Shown here: piece by piece, positions 1 through 11,730 of the stretch
Layout of the letters: each line of letters starts with the position of its first letter
How positions within the stretch are numbered: the stretch's first letter is position 1
Source of the DNA: Maratus speciosus
Taxonomy: Eukaryota > Arthropoda > Arachnida > Araneae > Salticidae
DNA length: 64,000 bases
Direction of reading: 5' to 3'
Assembly: GCA_963932465.1 (NCBI GenBank)
Contig: OZ010800.1
Span: 96,987,307 to 97,051,306, forward strand
Made by a program: the position numbers and the translations under genes
The notes under the pieces: generated by a model
Databases searched by the model: none
What the model was told of the DNA's origin: nothing
What the model saw: only the letters and a program-made list of their open reading frames with translations

Positions 1-3000
1 AACTTTTCAGAAAAGTTTTTAATCTCGGTCTCAATGCAGATCACAGATTATGTTTACTAAGTAAATAGGTAATCTATCGTCCAGATTAAACGGAAGAAAA
101 GAGAGAAAATTTTGTAAATAAACACACAATCGTTGATTTTTCAAAACAAACATTCTTAAAATTCCGGGAAACGCCGGGTACTTTAGCAAGTGTTAGATAT
201 TTCATAATATTTGTAAGGAGTCTCCGGAAGATAGAGAAGATAATGAAGAGATGGAAGAAATGGCGCAGTGATTAATCGGCAGCACGCTGACGGTGGGTGA
301 TTTGCCGATTCTAGCTGGCCAAAAATCGATTTTAAAAGTTTATCATAGCGTAATTTATTTTTTGACTGTTATACCACAATAGTTAGGGCGTTGTACCCTG
401 CTGTTGGTTTCGCTATAAATATAATTGTATGGTCTATAGACTAGTGCAAATTTGGTGCTTCTTAGTTGGGAATAAATCAGTCAATTTGAGTATAGTTCTT
501 TAATCTGTTACATGAATCGGAATAAAATATACTGCTCGATTATGGGCGCTTCCAAACAAAATATGGACCTTATTTTATGGGATTTATGTACATAAATTTT
601 GCACATATCAGCTGTTATTTCAAATTTAATGTCGCGAAAAACTCTGTATTTTCTTTACAGTTTTACAGTTTTAATATAGAAAGGTTATATGATAAAGCCC
701 GATTAAGCTCAATTTTTGATATGATTAAATAATTTAGATTATTAACGTTTCGTTTCAATTTAATTTGTCTGCCCTTAGATGCCCCCCCCCCCCCGTAGTT
801 TTTAGAAATGTTTATAGCTTATTAAGTCTATTTTGTTTTTCAATTTTAGTTCAAGCACCATTTTTTTTATCAAAGGCAGCAGAATTTTAGTTAGTCACAT
901 AAATAAACTTTTGCAACATTATGAACGGCAACAAGATTTAAAATATAACGAGAATGTGATTTTGGATACCTGAATTTGGTTGAAAATGTTTTGTTTATAG
1001 AAAATAAATTACAATGAAGAGCACATGAAGTTTTGCAAGAGCAAAATGTTTAAACTTATGACCAAATTTGGACGAAAGTTTCCAGTTGTGTGTAGGGGGA
1101 CTCAGGACAAAATGATGTAAAATATATTACATGGTTGAAAATTTTGAGTGGTTAGAAAATTGATCCAAACAAATTCTCTAAATTCAGATTTGATACGATG
1201 AAATGAAAAACATAATGTAGACATTTTTTCATGATATCTTATGATTCCCATTCTTTACATATGGTTCCTTTGTGCAGAGATAAATATAAATATACTAAAG
1301 AATATACAACACAGCAAATTTCATTAAAGCTGTCCAGTGTTTGCCCCGTACCTTAAATTTTAGAAAAAGAAATTTTAGGATTTGTTATAATAATACAAAA
1401 ATAGTTTTATCACGTTAGCTTCCACACCGTTAAGAAAGTATCATTAAAATTATTAAAAAGAACGTAAAATCGTGCGTCATTCAGATTATGAAAAATTTTT
1501 TAATGCTTTCGGACTACTATAATAAGGCATCATAGCTTAATAACGTGAAAAACGATGTATAAGTAATAATTTGTAAAACATACAACACCTTTGAAAACGC
1601 AATTTCAACCGAAGTCGAGAAACTCGCTGAACATTTTGTACGTACCTGTATGTGAGCTATAGATTTATCATATAATTCACAATATACTAAAATTTAGGAC
1701 AGTTAGTGAACGATTGAAACCATCACGGTATAAATGATAGTTCAAATTTAAATTTTATTCTGTGATTTCAACCTGGTTAAAATTTTAAACAATGGCTTTA
1801 CTGATGTAAAAATGTTTCTTAAACTATGATGTTTATGCCAAAATATAATAAGCTTTTTTTTTCTAAAAAAGGTACCTTTCATGCCAATGAGAATATACTC
1901 ATAAATGAAAAATAAGAATATTTCTCAAGCTTCTTTTAAATGTAGGTATATCATATAAATACATTTTGTCACTGTTTTTAATTTTTTTTGCAATAAATAT
2001 ATTTAAAAGTGCAACCATTCATGTTTATAACATACATTCAATATTAAAAATACATCTTATTTTGACGCTTGATAAAAAGTACGGACGCCATAGAACATTT
2101 GGCTATGAATCAACACGAAGCACAATCATACAGTTTTGATAATAAAAATGTCAACCGTGAATTATTTATGTGGTATTATCAGAACCCTCTTACCTTCAAG
2201 GTCAATATTCCTTGAACACGCCTTTGTGACAGTTCATAATAAATGGGTTTTTTTAGGTGCACGTAATATCAACAAATCATTCGAGCATTGAATGAAAGGT
2301 ATAATAATAAAGTTTCATAGATTTTGTGTAATACAAGACATTTTGTTTCTTTTTTCTTAAAAATGCATGCATAATATTTTAAATTGTTTATATATTTTTC
2401 TTAGAAAAAATTGTACATGCAAATATTAAACTTTCGAAAGTATAAAACAAAACAAGTACAAAAAATTTCAGGTGTGACAAGATTGAATTTCATTGAAATA
2501 TTTTCCTCTTTTAATTTTTTTTATAAAGTAGAAATGTTTTCTTTTAATATCTTGTTCACGATGATATGTGCAATACAGGTAAATTTTACTTTTCTAAGAA
2601 TTAACTTCTCTTTGCTTCACAAAAAATCTTCAATTTGACAAAAAAAAAAAAAAAAAAAAAAAGTTAATATTTTTATATTTTTAAAGCATTTAAATTTATT
2701 ATATTTTTTAGCCAGATTTGTGATAATCTTTTATATCATTGAAAATGAAGAATTAAATAAACATATTTTTTTGATGAGGCATAACCGCAAAATTTTAGAC
2801 ACAGATGTTCCAGCAATTAGAATAGTTGGATTGAAATTTCAAAGAAAGTTTAAAGACAAATGTAAATTAAATAGAACGTAAGGCAAGGGTTTGCATGTGG
2901 GTAGTTTTTAAAAGAGATCATAGCAAGGTTTCTTAAGCAGAGATACAGGCATTTTACAGAAAAGTAGCGATGTATGCAGGATTGTGCATTTGGTCATCAC

Positions 3001-3221
3001 AATTTAATTTTTTTTTTATTTCTAGCTAAAGTACCTGGCGCTGCCTGGAATTTTACGAAGGTTTGTTTTGAAAAATCAATTTCAAAATTAGACATACAGT
3101 ATAAAACAAACAATAAAAAAGCAGTAAAGCCATCATCATTTCAGTTCTTCACTAAGAATGAGACCTAGGGACCTAAATCTTTGTAAAAATTCTAATATAC
3201 ACGCATAAACACACATATATA
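1..3221. other. AT-rich intergenic DNA, no gene recognised
   Basis: No exon-like reading frame, transposon end or RNA gene was recognised here. It holds a C-run of about 14 near 781 and an A-run of 23 at 2640-2662; the latter could be a retroposon tail, but I see no upstream coding body or flanking duplication to support that. Short reading frames in this stretch have low-complexity, AT-driven composition. Confidence 0.6.
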
Positions 3222-3692
3222 CTGTGTGTCCTAAAAAGGACTGACTGATTCGCTAACTCGCAAACGGTGACAGATATTAAAAAAATTCTTGCAGGAGAGT
3301 AATGTATGATGTCAGGATTTATTTTTATTTATTTTTTATTTATTTATTTATTTATTTTACCGTGATTCTAGAATTTAGTTCGAATTAAAAACAATAGACG
3401 GCGCTGCAAACAATAGATGCTAAATTCAAGCTGAATTTTTTGGCCTTTTTCTTCTCCCATGTCAAAAAAAGGAGATTAAAATGTATTGAGTAGGTCAAAA
3501 ATCGGGCCTGGTTTAGCGCATATTACTCGCAACGCCATCTATTGTTTGTAATTCGAACTAAATTCGAGAATCACAGTAAAGAACTCGTTACATCATACAT
3601 AACCCTCCTGCAAGATTTTTTTTTTTTAAATGTCTGTCACCGTTTGTAAGTAATTGAATTTTGAAATCTGCCAGTCCTTTTTAGGACACCTG
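3222..3692. mobile_element. Long-inverted-repeat MITE, CAGGGTGTCC-type ends
   Basis: The two halves are inverted copies of each other over roughly 200 bp. The left arm starts GTGTCCTAAAAAGGACTG and continues through CAAACGGTGACAG, TTGCAGGAG and ATGTATGATGT to GAATTTAGTTCGAATTA. The right arm repeats these in reverse complement and ends CAGTCCTTTTTAGGACACC. The outermost bases sit next to TA on both sides and resemble the CAGGGTGTCC terminus of the larger element at 13169. The left arm has gained a (TTTA)n tract near 3320-3358. It has no coding capacity, so it is probably a non-autonomous Tc1/mariner-superfamily element; the superfamily is inferred from the ends and TA flanks. Confidence 0.75.
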
Positions 3693-4756
3693 GTATATGG
3701 AATAGATTTTAAAATGGCAAAAACAAATTCAGAGAAACTCAAAATCTTAAAATATGATAATATTTCCATAATCGGGTTTTTATCATGCTTCAATACGTTT
3801 TTCAAACTCATATGACGTTATATATTCACTTGCTGATGCCCATTATACTTCTAGTATGCCGTAATATTCACTTAAAAAAAAAAAAAATTCGTCAAATTAT
3901 TTATTTCATTTTCCATTTTTACGTGGAAATCTTGCAACAGAAAATATATGACCTAATATTCACTTTCTTTTTAAATTCGTCAAACTATTTATTTCATTTT
4001 TCTTTTTCACGTGGAAATCTTGCAATACAAAAGTAATTGTTGTGGTAAGAATTTTACTGTGGTTTTTTAATTGCTGACATCAGCTATAACGAAAAGTGTT
4101 TAAATTTGAAAGGAAATTCTGTTAAATTGGTGGTTTTTTACTAATTAAAAATTAACTATAAATTATTTCGATCCCGGATTACTTTAGTTGCCTCGGCCGT
4201 GTTTTAATACACATGTACGTAACATTTCATAATTCTGGCTTCCAAACTGTGGATATGTATAGAATTACAGACAGATAAATTTTCGTTTTTATGTATTAGA
4301 TTTTACTTAATTAATTAGTTCAAATTTTGCTGCCTTTGCACATGATTGTATCTTGTAAATGCCGCTAGCCGTCAACTAAGATTTAATAGTTCCTTTCAGG
4401 TAAATTTCAGGTAATTTTTAATTGCTTTTTCTTTGTTAAGAAATTTAATAAAACTTAGATAATTAGATAAAAGTTATAAATATCAATTTTATATGCTGGC
4501 AGGCTAGCCTACAAAAAGTTTGTAAAATTGTTCATCGATTCCCGCAAAGGGAAAATAGGTCTTGTACCATTTTATAAAATACAAAGGAGAGATAGATACG
4601 CATTTTGAAGCACGTTTATGAAAGAATGACGACATACGCAAAAGTCGCATTTTTTCACAGTTTTGCATGTTTTCTATTTTTACAGAACTTGACTGAATTA
4701 GAAGACAGTCGGTATGATTTTTAAACTTTATTATTATTATTATTATTTTTTTTTTT
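3693..4756. other. AT-rich spacer with a local tandem duplication
   Basis: No gene was recognised. A segment of about 75 bp containing TTCGTCAAAT, ATTTATTTCATTTT and ACGTGGAAATCTTGCAA occurs twice in direct orientation, at about 3862-3939 and 3954-4028 (period 92 bp). The 83-codon frame across it (3785-4036) looks incidental. Confidence 0.6.
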
Positions 4757-5385
4757 TTTGGTGAGAAAAGTTGTACAGTAAACACACCGTACAAACTCTG
4801 CCGCAAATTACCACAGAAGAAAGTACTGGTATCAATCGATTGGAAACAAAGTGTGCTTTTAAATGATGTATATAAAATTTGATTTGGGGGCTATCTAAAA
4901 ATTAAAATTAACCAAAATTTGTTTTTTTTTTCAATGTCAGGGCCCAAGTTTGACAATGTTTTAAATATTTGTCTGAAACTATGCTTAGATACGAAATTTG
5001 AAGTCATTTGTATGATAAGGTTTTGAATTATAAATTTTCGTAAGTTAGACTTCTAACGTTAAATTATATTTTCATATTTTTATGAATATCTCCTGAAATT
5101 ATAATCTTAATGAGATAATTTTTTGTATGGTTATAATAATAAGAAATCCAAACATAAATACACTGAATTTGTAATTTTTATAATTTTATAAAACAAATTA
5201 TGAATTATGAAATTGATATTCAAAACAGTTATGAATTGCAGCCTACAATTTTTGATGGAATTATATCTATTATGTCCTGCTTTATGGGCATCTACAATTT
5301 CAAATCTTTCTTCCAAGGAGTTTTCAAATTAGGCTTAAAAACTTCAAGATGCTGGTTTAAAGTGACGTCTATGATATGCAGAAAA
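4757..5385 (+). mobile_element. Left half of a Tc1-like non-autonomous element
   Basis: This stretch is homologous, in the same order, to the left 630 bp of the complete element at 27275-28341. Shared landmarks include TAAACACaCC near 4780, TACTGGTAtCaAtCGATTGG near 4826, AATGATGTAtAtAAAATTTG, TATTTTCATATTTTTAT, and TTATGAATTATGAAATT near 5195. The outer 20-30 bp are degraded. No transposase is encoded: the 111-codon frame at 5200-5535 overlaps it but resembles no family I know. The matching right half appears at 10138-10456. Confidence 0.6.
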
Positions 5386-6193
5386 TCAAAATTTGAAAAA
5401 TATATTTTACTCATTGTATTGAAACATTTGTCTTGGAATTACGATGCTTCGCTTAAGATCAACTTAGAGTCTATCTTAGGATTTAAACAAAACGAAAACC
5501 GTATTTCAGTGCCTCCCGATATTACGCTAATCTGAATGTTTTTTTGTTCATGTACTTGGAAAATTATTCAAAGACATCCTGATATTATTAACAGCCTCAT
5601 TGAGTCAATGACATGGAGATTACAAGACGTTCTTGATATAATTGGTTGCGATACATCATATTTATTAACAGATTTTTCCTTGTTTTCTAAATTTAAGAAA
5701 ACGATGTGACTCATTAGTGGGGTTGAGGGTTTTTTGGCTTCTCATTTTTTTCTATTAATCTGCCCATAATGATTTGAAACTCTTTTGTTAAAGTTCTATC
5801 ATATGAAATAATTCTTTTAACCATTTGGAAAAAGGGTTATTGTCCTCGTCAGGGTAGGAAATCAAAAGCATATCTGAAGCGTTTTATTGGTTGAATCCAC
5901 ATTTTATTCGTTTTCTGATTGGTCTATACAGTAATCTGTATTTTCCCTTTACTTTCAACAGAGATATATACTTCTGCTGCCACTATGACAAAATGTAATA
6001 AAACTACAAAAAAATTAATAACTCAGAAACAAATTGAGATACAGCTTTCAAACAAATTGCAATTAAAAATGCATTTTTTCTCTATACGACGGTGTAAAAA
6101 GTAATATTGTGGGATGTTTAGAAGTTTAAGAACGATATTTAATTTAAAATGGGTCATCAGATTTCTATGATGGAAAAGCCTTTTCCCGAACAG
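5386..6193. other. Unclassified sequence with a shared dispersed segment
   Basis: About 5975-6125 closely resembles 43200-43340: both carry ACTACAAAAAAATTAAT, GAGATACAGCTTTCAAAC, AAATTGCA and CTATACGACGGTGTAAAAA. In the second place this lies inside a Helitron, so this is probably a fragment of the same Helitron family without recognisable ends. The rest holds nothing I recognise. Confidence 0.5.
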
Positions 6194-7538
6194 CACTGTA
6201 AAAAAAAATTCCGCAACGTTCCTGGGAAAAAATGGGCAGCTGAGTTGCCCATTATTTCAAAGAAACATTTCTTGAAAATGACTGGAACATTACTGTATAT
6301 GTTAAAAACTTTCTACAGAAATGCCAGTAAGTTTCCTGCGAAATATCAGGAATATTTCTGTTGACAGCAAAACATTACTGACATTTCACAGCATGCGGGA
6401 TCCGCAGACGATTTTTACATTTCCAGTTGACAATTTTTGCTTTATTATCATTATTTGTTAGAATGAAAAAATGTTTTGAAATTGACATCAAAATTATTAT
6501 TTATAACTTACACGAAAAAATAAATTTTCAGTTAAAATTCAATAAAGTAAATATATATATGATATATTGTTTCTGAACTTTGCTTAAAATATAAAAATAT
6601 ACAAATGTAAATAATAATTAGAAAAAAAATCTAGACATAAAATATTTTGGATTTTCGTCAGTAATTATGTTAGTTTACAAGTTAGACAAAATACATATAA
6701 ATTTTCATGAAAAAAAGAAAACCTAAACGTAATTGCATATTTTTTCCGAAAAAAAAATTCAAATTTGCAGCAATTCAAAGTGTCAAATATATATCAAATT
6801 TAAATCAAATTGTAATAAAGTGTTAAAATATAAAATTAATTAAAAAAGAAAAAAAAAAGTCAGGAGGTAGCATCGAACTCGGGCCGTACGGGTGGCGTGC
6901 GAGCCTTCTGCGTCCACACCACGAAAGACACGTTGAGAGCTGCAAACTAATGGGTATTTGAAACGTATGCTAAACCTCGGCATCTAATTTCTGAAAATCT
7001 AAGGCCCATTTGGAGAAATCCTTTCACAAGAATAATTAGAGGTAAGAACTCAAAAAAAAAAAAAACTTTAAATTAATAAAAATCGGCGAGAATCATGTTT
7101 GATGGCCCCCTGGTTAATGGAGATCCAAATAATAGTTGTATTTTTTTTTTACATGGTCTGCTCGTTAAACATTCCACAGACAAATACGAGAGATAATTTC
7201 TTAGCGATGTCACAGAGGTATTGTATTTCCATCTGAATTGTCTTGACAATAGATACGTAAAGGTTTATGTCGTCTATTGATTTATTTGAATTCCATATTG
7301 ATTTTTTTACATTCATTTAAGGAATTCGTTTTCGGCACTCGCGCGCGAGCAACCGATTATAGCAAAAAAATAATAAATTGCGGCCGCAGCGTTTAGCTGT
7401 TTCCAACTTTTGTTCAGGAACGTTTCAGATAAGAAAACCAGAATTTCACAGGAAAGAGCTAAATTATTCTGAAAACCTGAGAAAAGGCGAAACGTTCCTT
7501 GATTTTACATGGAACGTTACCATTTTTTTTTTACAGTG
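6194..7538. mobile_element. CACTG-ended DNA transposon, non-autonomous
   Basis: The ends are inverted: CACTGTAAAAAAAAA followed by AACGTTCC on the left, and GGAACGTT followed by TTTTTTTTTACAGTG on the right. The motif AACGTTCC or its close variants recurs inside both ends (near 6213, 7420, 7480 and 7512), as expected for transposase-binding subterminal repeats. CACTG termini are known from the CMC/Chapaev group, but I see no transposase and no convincing target duplication, so the superfamily is open. The interior is AT-rich and carries a tRNA-like module at 6862-6935. Confidence 0.55.
6862..6935 (-). repeat. tRNA-like (SINE-type) fragment
   Basis: On the minus strand GAGTTCGATGC matches a pol III B box (GWTCRANNC), and TGGTGTGGACG about 35 nt upstream loosely resembles an A box. 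The segment is GC-rich against its surroundings and is followed on the minus strand by a T-rich run. The acceptor arms do not pair, so it is not a functional tRNA gene. A tRNA-derived SINE piece is the best guess. Confidence 0.35.
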
Positions 7539-7553
7539 AGACAATGAAATGCT

Positions 7554-7598
7554 TGGATAATACGTAAGTTTCAGGTGGATAATACGTAAGTTTCAGGA
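7554..7598. repeat. 22-bp perfect tandem duplication
   Basis: GGATAATACGTAAGTTTCAG plus GT is present twice back to back just outside the right end of the CACTG element. Confidence 0.8.
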
Positions 7599-7776
7599 AA
7601 TCGGACGAGTCGCAGGCGATTTTTGTCGCTTGCCATTTTTACGTGTAATAAATAACACTATTAATGTTTAATTCATGGCGTACGTAATGTATGATCAACT
7701 CCGTGCGATTTTTTATGTCTTAAATTTTAGTCTTTGAAAAAATCATTTTCCAAATGGTCGTTGTAATTTGTTAAAT

Positions 7777-7781
<5 letters not shown>

Positions 7782-7846
<65 letters not shown>
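7782..7846. repeat. (TA)n microsatellite
   Basis: An almost uninterrupted run of alternating T and A over about 65 bp. Confidence 0.95.
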
Positions 7847-7847
<1 letters not shown>

Positions 7848-8290
7848 GGGGCAATCACATTTTTTTTAATTTAGATAACTTCCAGTATTTTAAAATTTTG
7901 GTAGCAAATTGCTGCCACTGGCGACATTTAAGTTTCATTATGTGGACTAGTTTGCCCTTGTATAGCATGTTTGCGTTTGGTTGTGTTCAAAGATACTGTG
8001 AAGATCCAATTAACATGAAATTTCAGAGAGCTAAGCTTATTTCGTGGTGTAAACACGAAAGTATTCATTTCAATGCATTCAACAAAATGGAAGGACACGA
8101 AATCTTTTTTGATCTATTTAAATAGATGCCGATGATATATTTATGGCAAATGATTAATAAACTTTTAACATCTACAAAACTTTGGTAATAGATTTTACAT
8201 CATTTAAACCATTATGCTAGCCACAATGTAGCTACTTAGATAATTATACTTATTAATTCAACTCACATCTTGTTAAATTGTTTACAATAG
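7847..8290. other. Non-repetitive-looking spacer, no gene supported
   Basis: A 75-codon frame at 7898-8125 on the plus strand has a more mixed amino-acid composition than most frames here, with several Cys, Trp and His. I recognise no domain, signal peptide or splice context, so I do not call it a gene. Confidence 0.4.
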
Positions 8291-8371
8291 TACACTGAAT
8301 GTCTGTTAGATTTTATATATTTGATTGTTATTTAAAAGAGTTAATTTAATCTTTTACTAACTTTTGTATAT
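8291..8371 (+). repeat. 81-bp direct repeat, left copy
   Basis: It starts TACACTGAATGTCTGTTAGA and ends CTTTTGTATAT. It is nearly identical (one mismatch seen) to 9798-9878, about 1.5 kb downstream in the same orientation. Confidence 0.85.
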
Positions 8372-8615
8372 TACAAAACTTTGTATATTACAATACTTTA
8401 ATGATCACGTATGTTAGATATATATATTCTGGACCTTTTTTTTTTGTTCTTAAGGAGATGTATATAGAGTAAATACTAATGATGCTTTTATTCTGTTATA
8501 CAGTATTATTGTAGCATTTCTGTGTTCACCTACAGGTTCACCTACTTGCCATTAATTTTTTTCAAGTTAATGTAAAGGCATTGTGGTGGATCGCTCCTCC
8601 CTTGTTTTGGTTTTC

Positions 8616-8619
<4 letters not shown>

Positions 8620-8647
<28 letters not shown>
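8620..8647 (+). repeat. Poly(A) run of 28
   Basis: A pure A run between TTTTCTGTT and GCACTTTATG. It directly precedes the GC-richer island, so it may be the tail of a retroposed sequence, but no body is recognised. Confidence 0.9.
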
Positions 8648-8649
<2 letters not shown>

Positions 8650-8689
8650 ACTTTATGAGTGTAGGTATTGCCTTCACTCATTCATCCAT

Positions 8690-9200
8690 TTTTTTTTCTC
8701 CGTTGTCCTGGTGTATATCGTAATCACGACCTTAATACCTTGGTTTTCCCCCATTATTCAGTTTTGCGCCTTGAGTTCGGTTAAACTCAAGCTAGGCATA
8801 CCTTTTGTCCACCAATCCCCTTGGTCTTACCAGTTATCACCCAGGTGAGTCGTTCCTTTCGCAATACTTGCGATCTCCCGTTTTGCCTACTTTGACTTTC
8901 ACTTCGCGTAGTCTGTCTGCCACGTTTGGCGTATTAGCCCGCGGAGTTTAGCGTTTCCCGTATTCTCGATGGTTTTTCATTAATTCCTTGGCACGCATTG
9001 TGGCGGTTTGCCTTTTTGTGTTGGCAACCTTTGCCGTGCTTATAATCAGCGGCTTTCACTTGTGATGGGGCAAAAACAAAGTTGGAGCAAAAAAGGAAGC
9101 GGATTCTTGCAGCATGAGGAGATATGTTTCCACTCCCTGATATCTTCAGAATATTCGTTTGGAGGTCGCTGAGCATGATGGACACTCACTGACAATGAAG
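8690..9200. other. GC-richer island of unknown origin
   Basis: Base composition is visibly less AT-rich than anything within 5 kb. The longest frame (83 codons, minus strand, 8934-9185) is Lys/Arg/Asn/His-rich after about residue 45 and resembles no family I know. A perfect-looking donor consensus, CAG|GTGAGT, occurs on the plus strand at 8842-8850, but no plausible exon precedes it. The island lies between the two 81-bp direct repeats. It could be a captured gene fragment or a retroposed transcript piece. Confidence 0.4.
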
Positions 9201-9797
9201 ATGACTATGGGAAAAGGTGATGTGTTAACCGTTTTTAAAAGTATCGTTGTATAGTTTTTTTTATGTTGCCTTTCCATTCAGCTGCAGTGGTGCCGATATA
9301 TTTTGAATTTAGTCTCTTTCGTAAATTAGTCCTACCACAATGCCTAACACACATATTGGATTATTAAAACTTCAATAAATATGAATGTTCGAATGAACTT
9401 TGAATCTCCAGTCATTTTGTTTTTATCGATCGTCACAACACAAGTTCATGGAAGTAAAACTTCCCAGTAACCTAGTTATTGCCACTGGATATAGATTTTT
9501 TAAGAAAACACAACGCAATGTCTCCGATCTACTATACGCAAGATTTTATTGGACTCTTGTAACTGAAATTTCCTTTAGGTTGGAGTAAAGCGCCATTAAG
9601 TTTAATTAAAACATTGCAACTTTAAACCCTTTCAGATTAGTTTTTCAAGTCAAGCTTGAATTAACTCTGAGCTTATCCACTCAACCATCCATCGCATTCT
9701 ATGAATGCATGTTTTATTTTTCAGGTTGATTTTCAATTATCAACCTTTAACAATTGGTACTGGCTTAGCCAACCAACCAGCTTTAATTTAAACACGA
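9201..9797. other. Spacer, nothing recognised
   Basis: AT-rich sequence without recognisable transposon ends or coding similarity. The 62-codon frame at 9400-9588 is not supported as a gene. Confidence 0.5.
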
Positions 9798-9878
9798 TAC
9801 ACTGAATGTCTGTTAGATTTTATATATTTGATTGTTATTTAAAATAGTTAATTTAATCTTTTACTAACTTTTGTATAT
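9798..9878 (+). repeat. 81-bp direct repeat, right copy
   Basis: A near-identical direct copy of 8291-8371. The two copies bound about 1.43 kb that includes the poly(A) run and the GC-richer island. The similarity suggests a recent duplication or short terminal repeats of an insertion. Confidence 0.85.
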
Positions 9879-10137
9879 CAATAAAAAATTGTAATCTTTA
9901 CAAAAAAGTATCGATGTTCAGTGTTTAACCCATTAATAATGATCTTTAACTAATTAAATTTTTTTATTCCCGATATTCTTCACATTTCATCCAACAAATT
10001 TAAAAAAGAGCGAATTGAAAAGGATTTTACGATACATAAAAATAACTGAAACATATTAAGTGAGTGAAATGTTCTTATTTGCAAGAAATAATACATTGAT
10101 CGACATGACTTAGTCACTCTGTATCATTTCATCCATC

Positions 10138-10456
10138 GTGTACCGAACTTCAATTTGGATACAGCCTCTAAAATATTCTCATTTTAAAATACTTAGTTTC
10201 TCTGAAATTAATCTTATGGATTTAATGAAAATTTATAATTAGTCTAACTGAAGGATTCAGAATTTATTTATAATGTTAAAATTGGTAGTTACAATTAAAT
10301 AAATTAACTTTGAATTTGTTTTTATATGCATATGCAACCTAAGCAAATTTACATACATCATTTAAAAGTAGAGATTATTTCCATAGTTTGGTACCAGTAA
10401 CATTCCTCTGCGATAATTTGTTGGAGAGTAAGTAGGGTTTTCTCACGGTTGTTACC
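10138..10456 (+). mobile_element. Right half of a Tc1-like non-autonomous element
   Basis: Homologous to the right end of the element at 27275-28341. Shared landmarks are GTACCGAACTTC and TTGGATACAGCC near 10140, CATCATTTAAAAGTAGA near 10358, GGTACCAGTAAC near 10390 and GATAATTTGTTG near 10413. It may be the detached partner of the left half at 4757-5385, with unrelated sequence (including the CACTG element) between them, or an independent truncated copy. Confidence 0.55.
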
Positions 10457-10744
10457 GATAATGAACTATCTACTTTAACAAATAGCTAAGAAAATTTCTG
10501 TGTCACATTCAAAAGCAACTAAAGGTATTGGCAATTTGTCAACAATTCAACGAATCACCTGTCAATCTTATCGCTGGTGTATATATTATATAAACATTTT
10601 GTTCATTTGTCAAAGTAGGTGGCCTATTATAGGTCTTACTTGGCCCGATACTGATACAATTTCCTTATATTGTTTGTTCTTTCATATGTATATATTTGAA
10701 TCGATATTTTTTACTCTTCGACCAGATTTTCCACCATCCCTCTA

Positions 10745-11730
10745 AAATACTTTAGGGACCAGTTATAGTGATTTTAGTTTTAACAATTAGGTGTTGACAC
10801 CAAGGAGCTTCAAAATTTGGGAATTATTGATAGAGTTATAAAAACAACTTTTTTTCCCGGTTAATTCCAAATAGATCCAGTTTTTTCTCGGGTTTGTTCC
10901 TAAAATGTTTGATTTTTCTCCCACCTCAATAAAAATTTAATACCTAAATACCCGGTTTATTTTCAGGTTTAAAGAGTTTTTTTTCCAGTATTTGCAAAGG
11001 TAATTACAGGAAAGAATTGTCTTATACGGTTTTGGAAATGTAAATTAGGTGTGAACAATTTTTTAGGACCACATTACAGCGATTGTCTTTCTAACAGGCG
11101 TCGGAAACTCAAACATCCCCAACAATAGGACTCAAGAAAATTATTTTAAGTTTCAAAATTTCTTTATCAAATCATAAATGAGATTTATTGTTTTAACAGT
11201 CAAATCGAGGGCTCATAACGTTTCGTAATACACATTATTAGAGATCCTGCTTAAAAACTGTCTACTGGCAATCTTGGAAATTTAATTTACGGGTGAAAAT
11301 TATTTTAGGTCCTCATTAGAGTAAATGTAGTTTAAATGTGTATGCAGTGAAGTCCACACCATCACAAAACCCAAACATAAGAGGACTGCAGAACATTAAT
11401 TTAATGTAGAAAAATATAAGAAACATTGCAATGATTTTCGTTTTAACAGCTAGGAAGTGAGGTCTCAACACTAGGAAGCTACACCATTACGTTTTTTAAA
11501 AGAATTGCCTACTGGTACTGTTGGAAATTAAATTTAGTGGTTAATTGTATTTTAGGATCCCATTATAGTGATTGTCGTCTATATAAAAAATGAACAGGGC
11601 AACCACAAAAATTTCACCTCAAGCATTTTTCTTACTTTTGAAAAATATAGTGGCATATTGTAGAGTGTTTCATTTTACCAATTAAGCAATGAGATCAGTA
11701 GCACTAGGCGAGCCGAAATATTTATTGTAT
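10745..11730 (+). repeat. Degenerate tandem repeat, about 245-bp period
   Basis: The phrase TTTAGGACC(A/C)CATTAnAG(C/T)GAT recurs at about 10753, 11063, 11308 and 11551, and GTTTTAACAnnTAGGnnnTGA recurs at about 10776, 11192, 11439 and 11671. The spacing between later units is 232-247 bp, the first interval being longer. Units are strongly diverged, suggesting an old array, perhaps the interior of a decayed Helitron. Confidence 0.5.

Noticed and set aside
5200..5535. 111-codon open frame as a gene candidate
   Set aside because: It starts inside non-coding Tc1-like repeat sequence shared with 27700-27900, where the frame is not preserved, and resembles no protein family I know.
8842..8850. 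Splice donor CAG|GTGAGT as evidence for an exon
   Set aside because: No plausible coding frame precedes it and no matching acceptor/exon pair was seen; a lone consensus is expected by chance in 64 kb.
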